From Chelatococcus sambhunathii (GTDB taxonomy: Bacteria; Pseudomonadota; Alphaproteobacteria; Rhizobiales; Methylopilaceae), in NCBI GenBank assembly GCA_031316315.1, contig JADBEO010000040.1, positions 1 to 37,698 of the forward strand: 37,698 nt of DNA, read 5' to 3'. Below are positions 1 to 8,090 of this stretch, piece after piece. Numbering within the stretch: the first letter of the stretch is position 1; the number at the start of each line of letters is the position of its first letter. The notes beneath the pieces are model-generated. The model worked only from the letters and a program-made list of their open reading frames with translations. It was not told where the DNA came from and searched no databases. The position numbers were made by a program, and so were the translations under genes.

Positions 1-30
1 CCCCTAACCCCTCCCCGCAAGGGGGAGGGG
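1..30. repeat. Terminal palindromic repeat, left copy
   Basis: This C-rich then G-rich palindrome folds as a 9-bp stem (cccctcccc / ggggagggg) around a short gcaag loop. The whole 30 bases recur as a perfect inverted copy at 37655-37684, and identity stops right after base 30. It resembles the short dispersed intergenic repeats common in alphaproteobacterial chromosomes. Its position at both extreme ends suggests that assembly broke at the repeat, not that it bounds a mobile unit. Confidence 0.75.
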
Positions 31-78
31 AACGGAGGCGTCGCGCCTTACACGACGTCCGACCACACCCATCATGGC

Positions 79-2025
79 GTGGACCTCGGCCGTATCGCCG
101 CCGACTTCGCCGATCTCCACAAGTCCCGCTTCGGCTTCATCGACGAGGCGCGCGGGCTGATCGTCGAGGCGATCGAGGTGGAGTGCTTCGGCGGCGGCTC
201 CGATCTGGACGAGCCGGAGCGCGAGGACGCCGCGGATCCCCTCCCCGACCCGGAACTGACCACAAAGGTCTTTTCCAACGGCGTGGCGAGCGACGCCGCC
301 GTCTATCGCCGCGAAAAGCTCGGCGTCGGGCACGTCGTCGACGGCCCCGCGCTGATCGTCGAGCCGAACCAGACCGTCGTGGTCGAGGACGGCTGGCGCG
401 CGACGGTGACGCCGCGCGACCATCTCGTGCTGACCCGCGCCAGGCCGCGCGAGGAGAGACGCGCCGTCGGCGCGGAAGCCGATCCGGTGATGCTCGAGAT
501 CTTCAACAACCTCTTCATGTCGATCGCCGAGCAGATGGGGCTCGTGCTTCAGAACACCGCCTCCTCCGTGAACATCAAGGAGCGGCTCGACTTCTCCTGC
601 GCGATCTTCGCCCCCGACGGCGCGCTGGTCGCGAACGCGCCGCACATGCCCGTCCATCTCGGCTCGATGGACCGTTCGGTCGAGGCGGTGCTGAAGCGCG
701 CGGGCGGAAAGCTCAGGCCGCGCTCGGTCTATGTGCTCAACGCGCCCTATGACGGCGGAACGCACCTGCCCGACATCACCGTGGTGACGCCGGTGTTCGA
801 CGAGGCGGACGAGAACTTGCTGTTCCTCGTCGCGAGCCGCGGCCATCACGCCGACATCGGCGGGATCGCGCCCGGCTCCATGTCGCCGCGCGCCACGACG
901 ATCGAGGAGGAAGGGGTGACGATCGACGTCACGCCGCTGGTCGAGGACGGGCGTTTTCTGGAAAGAGAGATCCGCGGGATCCTCGGCTCGGCGCGATATC
1001 CGGCGCGAAACCCGGACCAGAACGTCGCGGATCTGAAGGCGCAGGTCGCCGCGAACGCCAAGGGCGTCGCCGAGCTCAACAAGATGATCGCGTCGTTCGG
1101 GCTCGACGTCGTCGAGGCCTATATGGGCCATGTCCAGGACAACGCCGCCGAGAGCGTCGCGCGCGTCATCGAGAAGCTCGACGACGCCGAGTTCTCCTAC
1201 GAGATGGACCAGGGCGCGGCGATCCGCGTGAAGATCACGGTCGACAAGGCTGCGCGGCGGGCCAAGGTCGACTTCACCGGCACGAGCGAGCAGCAGCCGA
1301 GCAACTTCAACGCGCCCGAGCCGGTGACGCGCGCGGCGGTTCTGTACGCCTTCCGCGTCATGGTGGACGACGACATCCCGATGAACGCCGGGTGCCTCCG
1401 GCCGATCGAGATCGTCGTGCCGGAGGGCTCGATGCTGTCGCCGAAGCATCCGGCGGCGGTCGTCGCCGGCAATGTCGAGACCAGCCAGGCGGTCGTCGAC
1501 ACGCTGTTCGGCGCGCTGAAGGCGATGGCGGCGGCGCAGGGCACGATGAACAACCTGACCTTCGGCGACGACAGGCGGCAGTATTACGAGACGATCTGCT
1601 CAGGCTCGCCCGCCGGGCCGGGCTTCGACGGAACCGACGCCGTCCATGTCCACATGACCAATTCGCGCCTCACCGACCCCGAGATCCTCGAACAGCGATA
1701 CCCTGTCGTCCTGGAGGAGTTCTCGGTCCGGAAGGGCTCCGGCGGCCGCGGAAAATGGTCGGCGGGCGACGGCGTGCGGCGCGTCATCCGCTTCCTGGAG
1801 CCGATGGACTGCGCGATCCTCTCCGGCCACCGGCGCGTCGCGCCCTTCGGCATGGAGGGCGGCGCGGACGGCGAGACCGGCAGGAATTTCGTGCGCCGGA
1901 CGAATGGCGGGCTGGCGCAACTTGAAGGCTGTGACCAAATCTCGGTCGACGCCGGCGACGCCGTCGTCATAGAAACGCCGACAGGCGGCGGCTGGGGACG
2001 CCCCGAGGAGACCCCGAGCTCATGA
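79..2025 (+). CDS. 5-oxoprolinase / hydantoinase B family protein, 5'-truncated
   Basis: This is the C-terminal part of an ATP-dependent 5-oxoprolinase (5-oxoproline to glutamate) or a related N-methylhydantoinase. About the first 130 residues match the end of the HyuA half ([18 protein letters not shown], then [14 protein letters not shown]). From about residue 138 a full HyuB domain of some 510 residues follows ([31 protein letters not shown] at the end). A complete fused enzyme is about 1200 residues, so the ATP-binding HyuA core is missing. The frame stays open to base 1, but residues encoded by bases 1-78 read through the terminal repeat and do not resemble HyuA. The coordinate given is a GTG with no ribosome-binding site; it marks where homology begins and is not a believable start. 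The stop overlaps panB by ATGA. It may be a fragment cut by the contig end or a decayed gene. Confidence 0.8.
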   Translation: MDLGRIAADFADLHKSRFGFIDEARGLIVEAIEVECFGGGSDLDEPEREDAADPLPDPELTTKVFSNGVASDAAVYRREKLGVGHVVDGPALIVEPNQTVVVEDGWRATVTPRDHLVLTRARPREERRAVGAEADPVMLEIFNNLFMSIAEQMGLVLQNTASSVNIKERLDFSCAIFAPDGALVANAPHMPVHLGSMDRSVEAVLKRAGGKLRPRSVYVLNAPYDGGTHLPDITVVTPVFDEADENLLFLVASRGHHADIGGIAPGSMSPRATTIEEEGVTIDVTPLVEDGRFLEREIRGILGSARYPARNPDQNVADLKAQVAANAKGVAELNKMIASFGLDVVEAYMGHVQDNAAESVARVIEKLDDAEFSYEMDQGAAIRVKITVDKAARRAKVDFTGTSEQQPSNFNAPEPVTRAAVLYAFRVMVDDDIPMNAGCLRPIEIVVPEGSMLSPKHPAAVVAGNVETSQAVVDTLFGALKAMAAAQGTMNNLTFGDDRRQYYETICSGSPAGPGFDGTDAVHVHMTNSRLTDPEILEQRYPVVLEEFSVRKGSGGRGKWSAGDGVRRVIRFLEPMDCAILSGHRRVAPFGMEGGADGETGRNFVRRTNGGLAQLEGCDQISVDAGDAVVIETPTGGGWGRPEETPSS

Positions 2026-2882
2026 GCGTGCATCAACCGGCGCCTGTCGAAGGATCGGGCGCCAAGAAGCCTGTGACCGTCGCGGCCATCCGCAACGCCA
2101 AGGGCAAGGACCCGCTGGTCTGCCTGACCGCCTATACAACCCCGGTCGCGCAGGCGCTCGACGAGGCCTGCGACCTGCTGCTCGTCGGCGACAGCCTCGG
2201 CATGGTCGTCTACGGGATGGAGTCGACCATTCCGGTGACGCTCGACATGATGATCGCCCATGGCGCGGCCGTCGTGCGCGGATCGAAGCACGCGCTCGTC
2301 GTGGTCGACCTGCCCTTCGGCTCCTACCAGGAAAGCCCGGCGCAGGCTTTCGCCAACGCCGCGAAAATCCTCGCCGAGACTGGCTGCGACGCGATCAAGC
2401 TCGAGGGCGGCGCGGTGATGGGCGAGACGATCAACTTCCTCACCCAGCGCGGCATTCCCGTGCTCGCCCATATCGGGCTGCAGCCGCAGTCGGTGAACGC
2501 GCTCGGCGGCTACGCCGCGCGCGGCCGCGAGGCGGCGGAGGCCGAGTCGATTCTCGCGGACGCCCGCGCCGTCGCCGACGCCGGCGCCTTCGCGGTGGTG
2601 GTGGAGGGCGTGGTGGCGCCGCTCGCCGCCCGCATCACCTCGACGATCCGGGTGCCGACCATCGGCATCGGGGCCTCGGCGGAGTGCGACGGCCAGATCC
2701 TCGTCACCGACGACATGATGGGCATGACCCTCGGCCACGTGCCGAAATTCGTGCGGCGCTACGCCGACGTCGGCGCGACGGTGAAGGCGGCCGCCGCGGC
2801 CTACGCGGAGGACGTGCGCGCAAGGCGCTTCCCGGCCGAAGAGCACCTCTACGGCGCGAAGCCGAAGATCGCGGCGGGGTGA
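2022..2882 (+). CDS. panB: 3-methyl-2-oxobutanoate hydroxymethyltransferase
   Basis: PanB transfers a hydroxymethyl group from 5,10-methylene-tetrahydrofolate to 2-oxoisovalerate to give ketopantoate, the first committed step of pantothenate and CoA synthesis in the cytosol. The 286-residue product has the normal length and a TIM-barrel pattern: [11 protein letters not shown] at 53-62 (metal-binding Asp57), [10 protein letters not shown] at 93-102 (Asp96), IKLEGG at 125-130 and VVVEGV at 192-197 (catalytic Glu195), followed by VPTIGIGAS and DMMGMT. The ATG overlaps the preceding oxoprolinase stop by 4 bases, implying translational coupling. That partner is not a pathway neighbour, and panC is not in the window. 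The next gene (parE) is convergent, 15 bases away. Confidence 0.97.
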   Translation: MSVHQPAPVEGSGAKKPVTVAAIRNAKGKDPLVCLTAYTTPVAQALDEACDLLLVGDSLGMVVYGMESTIPVTLDMMIAHGAAVVRGSKHALVVVDLPFGSYQESPAQAFANAAKILAETGCDAIKLEGGAVMGETINFLTQRGIPVLAHIGLQPQSVNALGGYAARGREAAEAESILADARAVADAGAFAVVVEGVVAPLAARITSTIRVPTIGIGASAECDGQILVTDDMMGMTLGHVPKFVRRYADVGATVKAAAAAYAEDVRARRFPAEEHLYGAKPKIAAG

Positions 2883-2897
2883 GCCGTTAAGGCCGGA

Positions 2898-3257
2898 TCA
2901 ATCGAGCCCCCGCAAGCCGAGCGCGACATGGGCGGCGATGTCCATGGATTGATGCAGGACTCGGACGATCTCAACGCAGGGTTTTCCCCGCGCCATCGGC
3001 GCCGATCTGTACAGCACTTGATGCGAGGCGCTCCGAAGCCTCCCGGTCGCGATCCCCATACGAAGCGCGCGCAGTTCTGGATGGAAATGCGAAAGATCGC
3101 GAGAAGACGGGCGATCCGGCTGATCCGCGATCAGGTCGATCGTTTTCTGCAGAAGCTGCGCATATGAGGCCGCTTGATTTTCTCCAAACAGTTGAGCGCT
3201 CTTCAGAAGGATCGCAGCGATGTCTCTGCGAGCTCCTTCCGAGTATACGATCTTCAT
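2898..3257 (-). CDS. parE: ParE/RelE-family toxin
   Basis: This 119-residue protein looks like a type II toxin of the ParE/RelE superfamily. It begins with the typical first strand (KIVYSEGARRDIAAI), has the long N-terminal helices, LRALRMG in the middle, an SHQVLYRS strand and the C-terminal VEIVRVLHQSMDI, matching the family's closing strand with its IxRVLHxxMD pattern. ParE proteins usually poison DNA gyrase, whereas RelE proteins cleave mRNA; the sequence favours ParE. It is somewhat longer than the usual 95-100 residues because of the GRLRSAS loop and a C-terminal extension. The start overlaps the parD stop by ATGA, the standard antitoxin-toxin arrangement. Confidence 0.88.
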   Translation of the reverse strand: MKIVYSEGARRDIAAILLKSAQLFGENQAASYAQLLQKTIDLIADQPDRPSSRDLSHFHPELRALRMGIATGRLRSASHQVLYRSAPMARGKPCVEIVRVLHQSMDIAAHVALGLRGLD

Positions 3258-3517
3258 CCACGCGCGCGGCGTAGCACATCCTGTAGGATGTCTTCGACGG
3301 TTCCCTCGTAAATTCGCCCCGCCTCGACGTCGGCGATGCCTTCGTCGATCGCAGCCCTGAGCGCCGCCAGCTTCTGCTCGTCTGACATGCGTTGACGACC
3401 GAATTCGAGCACAGCTTCCCGAACAACCTCTTCAGCGGAGGCGTATTCGCCGCTATCGACGGCGCTATCGATCAGGACGGCTAGGTCCGATGCGATTTGT
3501 ACGTTGCGTGTGGCCAT
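3254..3517 (-). CDS. parD: ParD-family antitoxin
   Basis: This 87-residue protein resembles ParD antitoxins: a short N-terminal ribbon-helix-helix segment (NVQIASDLAVLIDSAVDSGEYASAEEVVREAVLEF, residues 5-39) that would bind DNA and dimerise, then an acidic C-terminal arm (LRAAIDEGIADVEAGRI) that neutralises the toxin. An aggagg ribosome-binding site lies 6 bases upstream of the ATG. It precedes and overlaps parE, so the pair is transcribed antitoxin first. Autoregulation of its own promoter by the ribbon-helix-helix domain is known for the family; I could not define the operator. The extensin-like gene lies 68 bases upstream on the same strand and may contribute read-through. Confidence 0.9.
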   Translation of the reverse strand: MATRNVQIASDLAVLIDSAVDSGEYASAEEVVREAVLEFGRQRMSDEQKLAALRAAIDEGIADVEAGRIYEGTVEDILQDVLRRARG

Positions 3518-3585
3518 CTCAGCCTCCTGATGAAATCGAGGCTGTCAGAGACGCCGGGATTGTCAAACTCGGCGATCGGATGATC

Positions 3586-4596
3586 CTACTCGTCGCCCTC
3601 CAGCCCCGCATAGTCCTCGTCGGGGTTGGGCCATTCCTTGACGATCGAGCCGAACACGTCCGGCAATTTCTGCTTCGGAGCGTAGCTGAGCGCGGGCTCC
3701 TCGCCATCCTCGACAGGGTAGCCTTCCTCGGACGTCGGATAGGCGTCCTCGCTCGAACGGCCGGCCGCGTAGCCACGATCCTGCGATACGTATCCGCGCT
3801 CCTGCGCGCCGTAGCCGTGACCCTCCGGCTGCGGATAGGCCGCCGGGCGATAGGCGCCCTGCGGGCCGCCATATCCTCCGCTGTCGCCCGGCGACGGCGC
3901 CTGGACCATCGCCGGCTCCGGCTGAACGGGCTTCGGACGACAGTAAGCGCTGCCGCTGCGGCCGTGACGAGCGAGGTCGAGATGCAGGTGGTTCTCGTGG
4001 AAGCGGTCGGCGCCCGGCCCGAGCACGGTCTTGAACATGCCGCAGGCGCCGGCATGGACCTCGCGAAGGAAGGCCTGCGCCTCCGGCGAGCCGCGCCGCC
4101 AGTCGTTCAGCACCGAGACCTCGCGGCCATCGGTGAGGATGAAACCGCCGATGTCGAGGCCGTTGCCGTAGGAGTGCTCCGACATTCTGGCGCCGCGCTG
4201 GTTGTTGCGCGTGCGGCAGCCATAGGAGGCCATGTTCTTGATCTCGGCCACGCGCACGCCGAAGCGCGCCGCCGCGGCCGGCTGGACCACGGCGTCCATC
4301 CACCGGTTCATCGCCGCCGCCATGGGACAGCCGAGCCGCGCCTTCGGCGAGACGTAGACGGCGCCGTCCGAGAAGGCCGAGACCTCGAAAGGATGGTCGA
4401 GTCCGCAGGTCCCCGGCCCGTCGATCTCCTTGATCGGCCGGGTGAAGGAAGTCGGGACGATCTGCCTGGACTTCAGGCAGGCGAGCTCGACCTGGCCGCG
4501 CCACGCCTCGCGCTGCGGCTTCTGTACGAAGCCGCAGCCCGAGAGCGTCGCCGCAAGGCAACCCAACAAGAGGCCGTACGCAACCCTGGTCCTCAT
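3586..4596 (-). CDS. Extensin-like (M15-type) lipoprotein
   Basis: The product is a 336-residue predicted lipoprotein. Residues 1-21 form a lipoprotein signal ending in the lipobox LSGC (Cys21). Residues of about 30-220 match the bacterial extensin-like C domain, related to M15 peptidoglycan carboxypeptidases: SEHSYGNGLDIGGF at 139-152 (His141 and Asp148 as likely zinc ligands) and HENHLHLDL at 200-208 (His203/His205). Several paired cysteines (40, 64, 90, 127, 185, 219) suggest disulfides in the periplasm. The remaining 115 residues are low-complexity and rich in Tyr, Gly, Pro and Glu (repeated GYG/RGY units), a probable flexible tail. A role in cell-wall trimming is inferred from the M15 fold. 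parD follows on the same strand. Confidence 0.85.
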   Translation of the reverse strand: MRTRVAYGLLLGCLAATLSGCGFVQKPQREAWRGQVELACLKSRQIVPTSFTRPIKEIDGPGTCGLDHPFEVSAFSDGAVYVSPKARLGCPMAAAMNRWMDAVVQPAAAARFGVRVAEIKNMASYGCRTRNNQRGARMSEHSYGNGLDIGGFILTDGREVSVLNDWRRGSPEAQAFLREVHAGACGMFKTVLGPGADRFHENHLHLDLARHGRSGSAYCRPKPVQPEPAMVQAPSPGDSGGYGGPQGAYRPAAYPQPEGHGYGAQERGYVSQDRGYAAGRSSEDAYPTSEEGYPVEDGEEPALSYAPKQKLPDVFGSIVKEWPNPDEDYAGLEGDE

Positions 4597-4768
4597 GATC
4601 GGTAAAATGCCACTGACACGGTTAAGGACAGGTCAAGGGCGAGCGCCGCCGCCAAGGGGGCGCCAGAAAGTCCGAGGCCGCGCCGCCGAGCCCGCCCTTC
4701 CGGGCGCGCCGTCTTTCGGCGATGCTCCGGCCCGATCGCGCGAAGACAACCGAAAAAGGAGACGCGCA

Positions 4769-5371
4769 ATGTCCGACGATCCGAAGACCCTGCTCGAACT
4801 CGCCGGCGCAAATCCCCAGCCTGCCTCGCTGAAGGACGCCGTTCTCGTCGTGATCGACGCCCAGAATGAATATGTCTCGGGCCCGATCGCGCTTCCGGGC
4901 GTCGGGCCTGCGCTCGGCGCGATCGCCGATCTTCTCGCCGAGGCTCGCGCCGCCGGGACGCCGATCGTCCACCTCGCCCATCGCGCACCGGCCGGCGTCT
5001 TCGTCGAAGGCACCGAGGGCGCCGAGATCGCTCCTCAGGCCGCGCCCAAGGAAGGCGAGCCGGTGTTCAAGAAGGAGCTGCCCAACGGCTTCACCAATCC
5101 GGAGCTGAAGCCGACGCTCGAGAAGCTCGGCCGCAGAAACCTGATCCTGACCGGCTTCATGACGCATATGTGCGTCGACTCCACCGCGCGCGCCGCGGTC
5201 GATCTCGGCTACGGCATCACGATCGTCGAGAACGCGACCGCGAGCCGTCCCCTTCCCGGAGCCGTGGGCAAACCGGCCCGCTCGGCGCAGGAGGTCCATG
5301 ACGGCGCGCTGTCGAACCTCGCGGACCTGTTCGCGGTGGTCGTCCCGGATGCAGCCGCGCTCGGCAAGTAG
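4769..5371 (+). CDS. Isochorismatase-family cysteine hydrolase
   Basis: This 200-residue cytosolic hydrolase belongs to the isochorismatase/nicotinamidase superfamily. The family triad is visible: Asp30 in VVIDAQNEY, Lys101 in VFKKELPNGF and the nucleophile Cys135 in GFMTHMCVDSTARAA, preceded by the usual cis-peptide region. The Asn104-Phe108 loop after the lysine is typical of the streptothricin-hydrolase/YcaC-like branch, so the substrate cannot be named; pyrazinamidase activity is unlikely because the metal-binding DxHxxxH is absent. The ATG at 4769 is chosen over upstream in-frame starts because aaaaaggaga sits 6 bases before it and homology begins there. The gene is monocistronic, facing a convergent GNAT gene 7 bases away. 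Confidence 0.88.
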   Translation: MSDDPKTLLELAGANPQPASLKDAVLVVIDAQNEYVSGPIALPGVGPALGAIADLLAEARAAGTPIVHLAHRAPAGVFVEGTEGAEIAPQAAPKEGEPVFKKELPNGFTNPELKPTLEKLGRRNLILTGFMTHMCVDSTARAAVDLGYGITIVENATASRPLPGAVGKPARSAQEVHDGALSNLADLFAVVVPDAAALGK

Positions 5372-5378
5372 GGGATCG

Positions 5379-5882
5379 TCAAAGCCAGGCGCGCCGGGCC
5401 GGGCCCTCGGCCGCGGCCTGCGCGCCGGCGACGAGCGAGCGCCATAGCAGCCGGTTCGGATCCACGGGCCCCGGCAAAGCCACGCGCCCTTCCGGAATCC
5501 GGGCGAAACCGACGCGCGAGTAATAGGGCTCGTCGCCGACCAGCATCACCAGGCCATGGCCGCCGCTGCTTGCGGCCTCGAGCGAGGCGTTGAGCAGCGC
5601 CTCGCCGATGCCGCGGCTGCGGAAGGCCGGGTCGACCACCAGCGGCCCGAGCAGCAGCGCGGGCGCTTGGCCGATCTCGATCGGCGACATCCGGTTCGAG
5701 CCGACCAGAAAAGTCCCGACCCGCGCGACGAAGGAGAGCTCCGCGACCGGCGGCACGCCCTCGCGCAGCCGGTAGGCGGTGCGGGCGTAACGGCCAGGGC
5801 CGAAGGCGCGCTCCTGCAGCCGCTCGATCGCGGGCGCGTCGTCGGGTTGTTCGTGGAGGATGGCGAGCGGAAGGGAGGTCAT
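5379..5882 (-). CDS. GNAT family N-acetyltransferase
   Basis: This 167-residue protein has the acetyl-CoA-dependent N-acetyltransferase fold. Motif A is clear at LGPLVVDPAFRSRGIGEALLNASLEAA (about 77-103), with the pyrophosphate loop R-S-R-G-I-G. It is followed by the helix and VMLVGDEPYYSRVGFARIP, the YxRxGF motif B common in the COG3153 (YhbS-like) branch. The acceptor is unknown. It is convergent with the isochorismatase-like gene. The ATG has no strong ribosome-binding site, but the N-terminus (ILHEQPDDAPAIERLQERAFGP) matches where this branch starts. Confidence 0.85.
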   Translation of the reverse strand: MTSLPLAILHEQPDDAPAIERLQERAFGPGRYARTAYRLREGVPPVAELSFVARVGTFLVGSNRMSPIEIGQAPALLLGPLVVDPAFRSRGIGEALLNASLEAASSGGHGLVMLVGDEPYYSRVGFARIPEGRVALPGPVDPNRLLWRSLVAGAQAAAEGPARRAWL

Positions 5883-6201
5883 GGAACGCGCCGGCGGTCG
5901 AAGGGACGGAAGAGAAGGGCCGGCCCCCGCGCGCCAGGCGCGACGGATCAGCCGTTCGGCGCGAAAGCGCGCCGCGCGGGGCGTCGTCGGAGAAGGTTTG
6001 GCGCATCGTACGTCATGACGGCGCGGCGCATATCACGCAGCGAGGCCGCGCGCCAGCGGGCGATGAACTCGAACGCCTTGCCGTGCGTGGACGCACACGG
6101 TCTCCGTCATCGCCGGGCTTGACCCGGCGATCCATCGAACGCTCAAACCGATGGATGCCGGGATCAAGTCCGGGCATGGCGATCGAGCGATGGAGAACGT
6201 C
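5883..6201. other. Intergenic stretch with a dispersed repeat
   Basis: These 319 bases separate the divergent GNAT and glutathionyl-hydroquinone reductase genes. The first 220 bases hold no ORF with protein-like composition; those that exist are GC-rich shadows. The rest is the palindromic repeat at 6105-6183. Promoters for both genes should lie here, but I see no confident -35/-10 pair. Confidence 0.5.
6105..6183. repeat. REP-like palindromic repeat
   Basis: The element is built from three nested stems. The left arm has an exact 8-bp hairpin (tcgccggg 6110-6117 with cccggcga 6123-6130). A central stem pairs ccatcg (6132-6137) with cgatgg (6149-6154). The right arm is a one-mismatch hairpin (tgccggga with tccgggca, 6156-6176). 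The arms are inverted versions of the same gggcttgaccc-type motif, a common alphaproteobacterial intergenic repeat. It overlaps a potential ATG (6151) of the next gene, which argues that the true start lies downstream. Confidence 0.8.
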
Positions 6202-7182
6202 ATGGGACTGCTCGTCGAGGGCCGCTGGCAGGACAAGTGGTACGACACGTCGAAGTCCGGCGGACGCTTCGAGCGGCAGGCCTCGCAGTTCCGCAACTGG
6301 GTGACGGTGGACGGCGCGCCCGGCCCCTCCGGCCAAGGCGGCTTCAAGGCCGAGGCCGGGCGCTACTGCCTCTATGTCTCGCTCGCCTGCCCCTGGGCGC
6401 ACCGCACGCTCGTCTTCCGCAAGCTGAAGCGGCTCGAGGACCTGATCGAGGTCATCGTGGTCGACCCGCGCATGGGCGAGGAAGGCTGGGTGTTCGGCGA
6501 TTTCCCGGGCGCCACGCCCGACCACGTCAACGGCGCGAAGCGGCTCTACGAAGTCTATCTGAAGGCCGAACCGCAGGCGACGACGCGGGTGACCGTGCCG
6601 GCGCTTTGGGACAAGGCGCGCGCGATGATCGTCTCCAACGAATCCGCCGAGATCATCCGCATGTTCAACTCGGCCTTCGACGGGCTGACCGGAAGCGCCG
6701 ACGACTTCTATCCGGCGCCGCTGCGCGCCGAGATCGACGCGGTGAACGCCCGCGTCTACGAGCGCGTCAACAACGGCGTCTACCGCGCCGGCTTCGCGAC
6801 GACACAGGAGGCCTATGAGGAGGCCTTTCTCGCATTGTTCGAGGAACTCGACGCCCTCGACGCGCGCCTCGCCGACCGCCGGTTCCTGATGGGCTCAGGC
6901 CTGACCGAGGCGGACGTCCAGCTGTTCACCACCCTGGTGCGTTTCGACGCCGTCTATGTCGGCCACTTCAAGTGCAACCGGCGGCGCATCGCCGATTATC
7001 CGCAGCTGTCGGGATATCTGCGCGATCTCTATCAGCGGCCGCAGTTCCGCGAGACGGTGAATTTCCAGCACATCAAGACGCACTATTACTGGTCGCACCA
7101 CATGATCAATCCGACCCGCGTCGTGCCGCTCGGCCCGGAGCTCGACCTCGATGCTCCGCATGGGCGGGAGGCTGTCGGGTAG
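6202..7182 (+). CDS. Glutathionyl-hydroquinone reductase (GST, Xi/ECM4 class)
   Basis: This 326-residue protein belongs to the YqjG/ECM4/PcpF class of glutathione transferases, which reductively remove glutathione from glutathionyl-hydroquinones. The catalytic motif CPWAHRTLV places the nucleophilic cysteine at residue 63, the same number as in E. coli YqjG. The NRRRIADYPQLSGYLRDLYQ and HYYWSHHMINPTRVVPLGP segments near the end are class signatures. The ATG at 6202 is preferred because ggaga lies about 6 bases upstream and it gives the usual length near 328; starts at 6151 or 6190 would fall in or beside a palindromic repeat. The gene stands alone, convergent with the Nudix gene. Quinone detoxification is inferred from the class. 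Confidence 0.93.
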   Translation: MGLLVEGRWQDKWYDTSKSGGRFERQASQFRNWVTVDGAPGPSGQGGFKAEAGRYCLYVSLACPWAHRTLVFRKLKRLEDLIEVIVVDPRMGEEGWVFGDFPGATPDHVNGAKRLYEVYLKAEPQATTRVTVPALWDKARAMIVSNESAEIIRMFNSAFDGLTGSADDFYPAPLRAEIDAVNARVYERVNNGVYRAGFATTQEAYEEAFLALFEELDALDARLADRRFLMGSGLTEADVQLFTTLVRFDAVYVGHFKCNRRRIADYPQLSGYLRDLYQRPQFRETVNFQHIKTHYYWSHHMINPTRVVPLGPELDLDAPHGREAVG

Positions 7183-7189
7183 TTCGGCG

Positions 7190-7657
7190 CTACCATCGCC
7201 CGTCAGCCTCCATCCCCTGGAAAACCTCTGCTAGGCGGCGCCTCGTCGCCGGCGTCGCGCCGTCGGGCAGAGCGTCCGGCGCGAACCAGCCGATCTCGGC
7301 GATCTCGCTGTTCGGCCGCGGCTGCGGCCCCTTCGAGAAGCGCTCGAACCGGAACACCGCGACGTGGTCGCGCCCGCCGAAGGCGACGTTGAAATAGACG
7401 CCGAGCAGACTCGGCCGCGCTTCCGCCACGACGCCGGTCTCCTCAAAAAGCTCGCGGACCGCCGCCGCCTCGGCCGTTTCGCCGATCTCGACGCCGCCGC
7501 CGGGGAAATGCCAGCCGCTCGTATAGGCGTGGCGGACCAGAAGCACCCGCCCCTCATCGTCCAGCGCGAGCGCCCGGACGCCCAGCGTCATGCCCTTGGC
7601 CACGCGCGTCCAGCGGGCGCGCGCAGCGCGGAACAGCCGCGTCCTTAACCTCGCCAT
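7190..7657 (-). CDS. Nudix hydrolase
   Basis: The 155-residue product hydrolyses nucleoside diphosphates linked to another moiety. The Nudix box is intact: [20 protein letters not shown] followed by ETGVV, fitting GX5EX7REUXEEXGU, and it is preceded by [17 protein letters not shown]. The substrate is unknown; the N-terminal [22 protein letters not shown] extension is common in uncharacterised alphaproteobacterial members. The ATG at 7657 is chosen because gggagg lies about 9 bases upstream and the first residues are basic as in relatives; the longer frame upstream has no protein-like composition. It is convergent with the preceding reductase gene, 7 bases apart. Confidence 0.9.
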   Translation of the reverse strand: MARLRTRLFRAARARWTRVAKGMTLGVRALALDDEGRVLLVRHAYTSGWHFPGGGVEIGETAEAAAVRELFEETGVVAEARPSLLGVYFNVAFGGRDHVAVFRFERFSKGPQPRPNSEIAEIGWFAPDALPDGATPATRRRLAEVFQGMEADGRW

Positions 7658-7828
7658 AGCGACGGGCCTCCCGGAAACCTCGCCTCTGTGGTAGAGACGC
7701 CGAGCGAATTCGCATAGCGGCCGGGCTTTCGACAGGCTCGACCGCCGCGGCGCGGATCGCCACATCTGACTGGCGGACAGGCCGAGCGCCCGGCGCGGGC
7801 GCGGCCTCCGCTCATTTCGAGGACCATC

Positions 7829-7954
7829 ATGTTCTGGCTGTTTTCGCTCCGCTCCGGCGCCTTGGCGCGCCTGGCGGCCCTCAGCAATGCGAGCGCGCGC
7901 CATGCGCCGTCCGGAGCCGCGATCGCCGCGCTCCTGACCTTCTCGCGCGACTGA
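7829..7954 (+). CDS. Possible 41-residue small ORF
   Basis: An ATG with gagga about 5 bases upstream opens a 41-codon frame encoding [18 protein letters not shown], then an Ala/Arg-rich tail ending in TFSRD. No family is recognised. What supports it is its surroundings: the stop is followed within 2 bases by a perfect 7-bp hairpin and then by a strong intrinsic terminator, which implies that a short plus-strand transcript ends here. The first 18 residues could form a short hydrophobic helix. It could equally be a leader peptide or chance coding in a GC-rich noncoding RNA. Confidence 0.3.
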   Translation: MFWLFSLRSGALARLAALSNASARHAPSGAAIAALLTFSRD

Positions 7955-7989
7955 GGTCCGTCCCGCAAAGGACGGAGCGCTTTCTCCCG

Positions 7990-8031
7990 AAACGCCGGCC
8001 GCGGCTCCCGCGCGCCGGCGTTTTCATTTTT
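7990..8031 (+). terminator. Intrinsic terminator
   Basis: A perfect 9-bp stem, aaacgccgg (7990-7998) with ccggcgttt (8015-8023), and a GC-rich internal loop that can pair further, are followed by tcattttt. It ends whatever is transcribed through 7829-7954 and lies 60 bases before the metallophosphoesterase start. Confidence 0.75.
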
Positions 8032-8090
8032 GCAGGCGCCAACGACGCAGTCATGGGCGATTCAGGCGGAAGCCCCTATAAAACCGCTCG

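Larger units (their letters stand above)
7658..8090. other. 433-bp intergenic region
   Basis: The region lies between the divergent Nudix and metallophosphoesterase genes. It contains a possible 41-codon ORF (7829-7954), a 7-bp hairpin just after its stop (7957-7963 with 7970-7976) and a strong intrinsic terminator (7990-8031). The part nearest the Nudix gene should hold that gene's promoter, but no consensus was recognised. Confidence 0.5.

Noticed and set aside
2898-3517. The toxin-antitoxin pair as part of a larger defence island
   Set aside because: Its neighbours are panB and a cell-wall lipoprotein; no nuclease, helicase or methylase defence genes are near.
6151-6201. ATG at 6151 as the start of the glutathionyl-hydroquinone reductase
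   Set aside because: It lies inside a palindromic repeat and would add residues absent from the class; 6202 has a ribosome-binding site and gives Cys63.
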